DNA from: an uncultured Monoglobus sp.
Lineage (GTDB): Bacteria > Bacillota > Clostridia > Monoglobales > Monoglobaceae
Assembly: GCA_947628795.1 (NCBI GenBank)
Contig: CANRBF010000003.1
Location: forward strand, 1 to 64,000
Reading direction: 5' to 3'
Length of the DNA stretch: 64,000 bases
Part shown: piece by piece, positions 62,637 through 64,000 of the stretch
How positions within the stretch are numbered: position 1 is the stretch's first letter
Layout: the number at the start of each line of letters is the position of its first letter
Position numbers and translations under genes: made by a program
The notes under the pieces: model-generated
What the model was told of the DNA's origin: nothing
The model's database searches: none
Seen by the model: only the letters and a program-made list of their open reading frames with translations

Positions 62637-62706
62637 TGACCGATGTTGCAATATATTGACCGATGTTGCAGATGATATTGACAGTCGAAATCACGCGGCA
62701 TATAAT
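62637..62706 (+). promoter_or_regulatory. Array promoter E with tandem sites
   Basis: TGACCGATGTTGCA at 62637-62650 and 62657-62670 (20-bp period), then TTGACA (62678-62683), 17 bp, TATAAT (62701-62706), a full consensus. The promoter core resembles that of D over about 35 bp. Confidence 0.7.
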
Positions 62707-62746
62707 CGAATTTGAAGATGGAACGCTTCAGGCTCGCCTTCCTTAA

Positions 62747-62794
62747 CCCCTCTCCGTCAGGCTTCGCCTGACACCTCTCCCCAAGGGGCGAGGC
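62747..62794. repeat. Dispersed double-hairpin element, copy 5
   Basis: CCCCTCTCC, GTCAGGC-TTC-GCCTGAC, ACCTCTCCCC, GGGGCGAGGC. It has the same layout as 1423-1468 and lies 40 bp downstream of array promoter E. Confidence 0.7.
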
Positions 62795-62988
62795 AAAAAC
62801 GGACAGGCTGCGGCCGGAGCCGCGCAGCGGGTTCGTGGCACTAACGTATTCCGATTGCACAAATAAACGAGGCCACAAATCACTAAATCATCTAGGACAT
62901 GCGAGGTCGTCCGCCCTACGACAATGGGCGAGGCAGGCAGACGGGTGAATATGGCAAATAAATATACAAAAAATATTGAAAAATATAA

Positions 62989-63017
62989 TTGACAATATTA
63001 TATCAATATGATATAAT
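62989..63017 (+). promoter_or_regulatory. Promoter F of the BspA-like gene with palindromic operator
   Basis: TTGACA (62989-62994), 17 bp, TATAAT (63012-63017). A perfect inverted repeat ATTATATCA-ATA-TGATATAAT (62997-63017) fills the spacer and includes the -10 box, a likely repressor site. Confidence 0.8.
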
Positions 63018-63021
63018 TACA

Positions 63022-63157
63022 ATTGCAACACAGGTTAATACTTTGGAACGGCTTTTTATGATGAAAAAGTGCTTTTCTCATGTGACAAAAACGGAATCGG
63101 CGCCGTTTCGGTCATTGCGGCTTGTGTTGCGATGATCGAAGCGGCGCGCTTTTTGTT
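63022..63157 (+). ncRNA. Structured leader RNA candidate
   Basis: ATTGCAACACAGG (63022-63034) can pair with CTTGTGTTGCGAT (63121-63133) over 13 bp including two G-U pairs. Inside lie a CTTTTT/AAAAAG hairpin (63052-63069) and a hairpin with TGAC/GTCA (63083-63086/63111-63114) and AAACGG/CCGTTT (63089-63094/63103-63108), giving a three-way junction. A short AAGCG/CGCTT hairpin with T-rich tail follows (63139-63157). The predicted transcription start (about 63024) is at the foot of the outer helix. It does not match a riboswitch class I know. Confidence 0.5.
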
Positions 63158-63203
63158 TAAAAAACGAAAATAATTATATAAAATATACATAGGAGGTAAG
63201 GTT

Positions 63204-64000
63204 ATGAATATCAAAAAAGTACTGTGTACCGCGGCGCTGTGTCTGGCGTTTTGTTTGACGCTGTGCGGCTCGGCCTTCGCGGCGAAGGAAGCTGACGGCT
63301 GGACCTATACCGAGAACGCGGACGGCACGATAACGCTCAACGCGTATAACGGAAGTGTCACGGCCGTGTTCAACATTCCGTCGGAGCTGGGCGGCATGAC
63401 CGTGACGGGCACCGACGGTCAGCTTTTCAGAGATCCGGAGCAGGCCAATGCCTTGAAAGAGGTCGTTATCCCCGGCTCTGTAAAGACGATCGGCTACGGA
63501 GCGTTTATGAATTGCGCCGAGCTCAGTAAGGTCACCCTGTCCGAGGGAGTGACCGAGATAGGCGAATATGCTTTCAGGTTGTGTACGGCATTGAAAGATA
63601 TAACTCTGCCCGACAGTCTTAAAGTCTTGGGCGGCAACTCATTTATTCGAAGCGGCCTGACATCAGTCACAATTCCCAAAAACACAGAGAGCGTGAGTTC
63701 GACCGCTTTTAACACCTGCTTATCGCTTCCAGAGATAAGCGTCTCGCCCGAGAACACTCACTTCGAGTCTGTCGGAGGCGTTTTGTTTGACGAGGATATA
63801 ACGGAGCTTGTGTGCTATCCCGCGGGAAAAATCGGCAGCGAATACACCATACCCGCAAGCGTCAAAACTATAGGAAACAGAGTATTCACAAATCTTTCGT
63901 CTATCACCGCCCTAAACGCCGAGGCGGGCAGCGAGTATTTTTCATCCGAAAACGGCGTGCTCTTTACCAAAGACGGCTCGGTATTGGTCGTGTATCCGAC
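63204..64000 (+). CDS. BspA-like leucine-rich-repeat surface protein (partial)
   Basis: Runs off the window; 265 codons are visible. The signal peptide (1-26, ending SAFAAK) is followed by LRR_5/BspA-type repeats with the recurring pattern L..V.IP..V..IG..AF..C..L (EVVIPGSVKTIGYGAF, VTLSEGVTEIGEYAF, ITLPDSLKVLGG, VTIPKNTESV, YTIPASVKTIGNRVF). Such proteins are secreted and often mediate adhesion in gut Firmicutes. AGGAGG lies 7 bp before the ATG. Preceded by promoter F and a structured leader. Confidence 0.88.
   Translation, partial: MNIKKVLCTAALCLAFCLTLCGSAFAAKEADGWTYTENADGTITLNAYNGSVTAVFNIPSELGGMTVTGTDGQLFRDPEQANALKEVVIPGSVKTIGYGAFMNCAELSKVTLSEGVTEIGEYAFRLCTALKDITLPDSLKVLGGNSFIRSGLTSVTIPKNTESVSSTAFNTCLSLPEISVSPENTHFESVGGVLFDEDITELVCYPAGKIGSEYTIPASVKTIGNRVFTNLSSITALNAEAGSEYFSSENGVLFTKDGSVLVVYP

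Larger units (their letters stand above)
62023..63203. other. 1.2-kb gene-free interval with promoter array
   Basis: No supported protein gene. Left to right it holds a terminator (62091-62116), five rightward promoters each with a pair of direct repeats (62182-62706), a double-hairpin dispersed repeat (62747-62794), about 190 bp without recognisable structure, a sixth consensus promoter with a palindrome (62989-63017), and a structured leader RNA (63022-63157). A minus-strand frame across 62444-62878 has no ribosome site and crosses promoters and repeats. Confidence 0.75.

Noticed and set aside
62630-62659. Nine-codon frame MNMTDVAIY with a GGGAG upstream inside the promoter array
   Set aside because: It falls within the direct repeats of promoter E and is too short to support as a gene without translation data.
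62182-62670. Promoter-array repeats as plasmid iterons or a CRISPR remnant
   Set aside because: Repeats come in pairs of differing sequence tied to promoters; there is no run of identical iterons, no rep gene and no AT-rich melting region with DnaA boxes.
62444-62878. 144-residue minus-strand frame
   Set aside because: No ribosome site, no protein-like pattern, and it crosses three promoters and a dispersed hairpin repeat.

Overview
The window comes from an endospore-forming, low-GC-lineage Firmicute, most likely an uncultured gut or rumen Clostridium relative. This rests on SpoIIID, SpoVT, a CwlD-type amidase and a YlbJ-type sporulation membrane protein, strong AGGAGG ribosome sites with some TTG/GTG starts, sigma-A promoters with 17-bp spacers, a long type-2 IleS, a ferredoxin-dependent 2-oxoacid oxidoreductase, and BspA-like and MBG-like surface proteins. 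GC content of the coding regions looks close to 50%, while the intergenic regions are AT-rich.

Layout. 1-931 is the 5' part of a 16S rRNA gene on the minus strand, with its leader and promoter to 1372. 1562-11508 (minus) holds a secreted 5'-nucleotidase, efp with a zinc-ribbon partner, six tRNA genes (Val, Val, Asp, Phe, Gly, Cys), a DinJ/YoeB toxin-antitoxin pair, and valS-DUF1015-ybaK; cwlD (plus) lies among them. 11712-12163 is a second RelE-type pair. 12234-22827 (minus) is a complete V/A-type ATPase operon in the order H-I-K-E-C-F-A-B-D with fructose-bisphosphatase class III attached at the end; its rotor ring keeps the residues known to bind Na+. spoIIID (plus) and an operon of a membrane protein, an ArsR regulator and ileS follow. 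27600-30500 is an eroded accessory segment with an AAA ATPase, an orphan XRE regulator and gene remnants.

30757-34666 (minus) carries greA-lysS and a unit of a 31-residue membrane peptide, a C-terminal processing protease and an unknown protein. 34785-36306 has a PucR-type regulator and a 58-residue small protein. 36495-42207 (minus) is an operon of an RseC-like protein, a P-loop ATPase, four subunits of a VOR/KOR-type oxidoreductase and an ABC-F ATPase. 42462-48296 encodes a 1944-residue secreted repeat protein. spoVT (minus), trkA-trkH and a TrpB2 enzyme (plus) follow. 54084-58296 is a hybrid sensor kinase with a solute-binding lipoprotein but no permease, then xylB, a DUF4160 pair, the YlbJ homologue and a DUF6472 protein.

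The most unusual part is the gene-free interval 62023-63203. It holds five sigma-A-like promoters in about 530 bp, all pointing right and each preceded by its own pair of direct repeats with a 20-21 bp period. A sixth consensus promoter follows, whose predicted transcript starts almost exactly at the foot of a 13-bp helix enclosing a branched RNA, just before a BspA-like surface protein that runs off the window. Dispersed elements also recur: a four-heptamer tract found four times, a double-hairpin element found five times in total, and a two-part repeat found twice.
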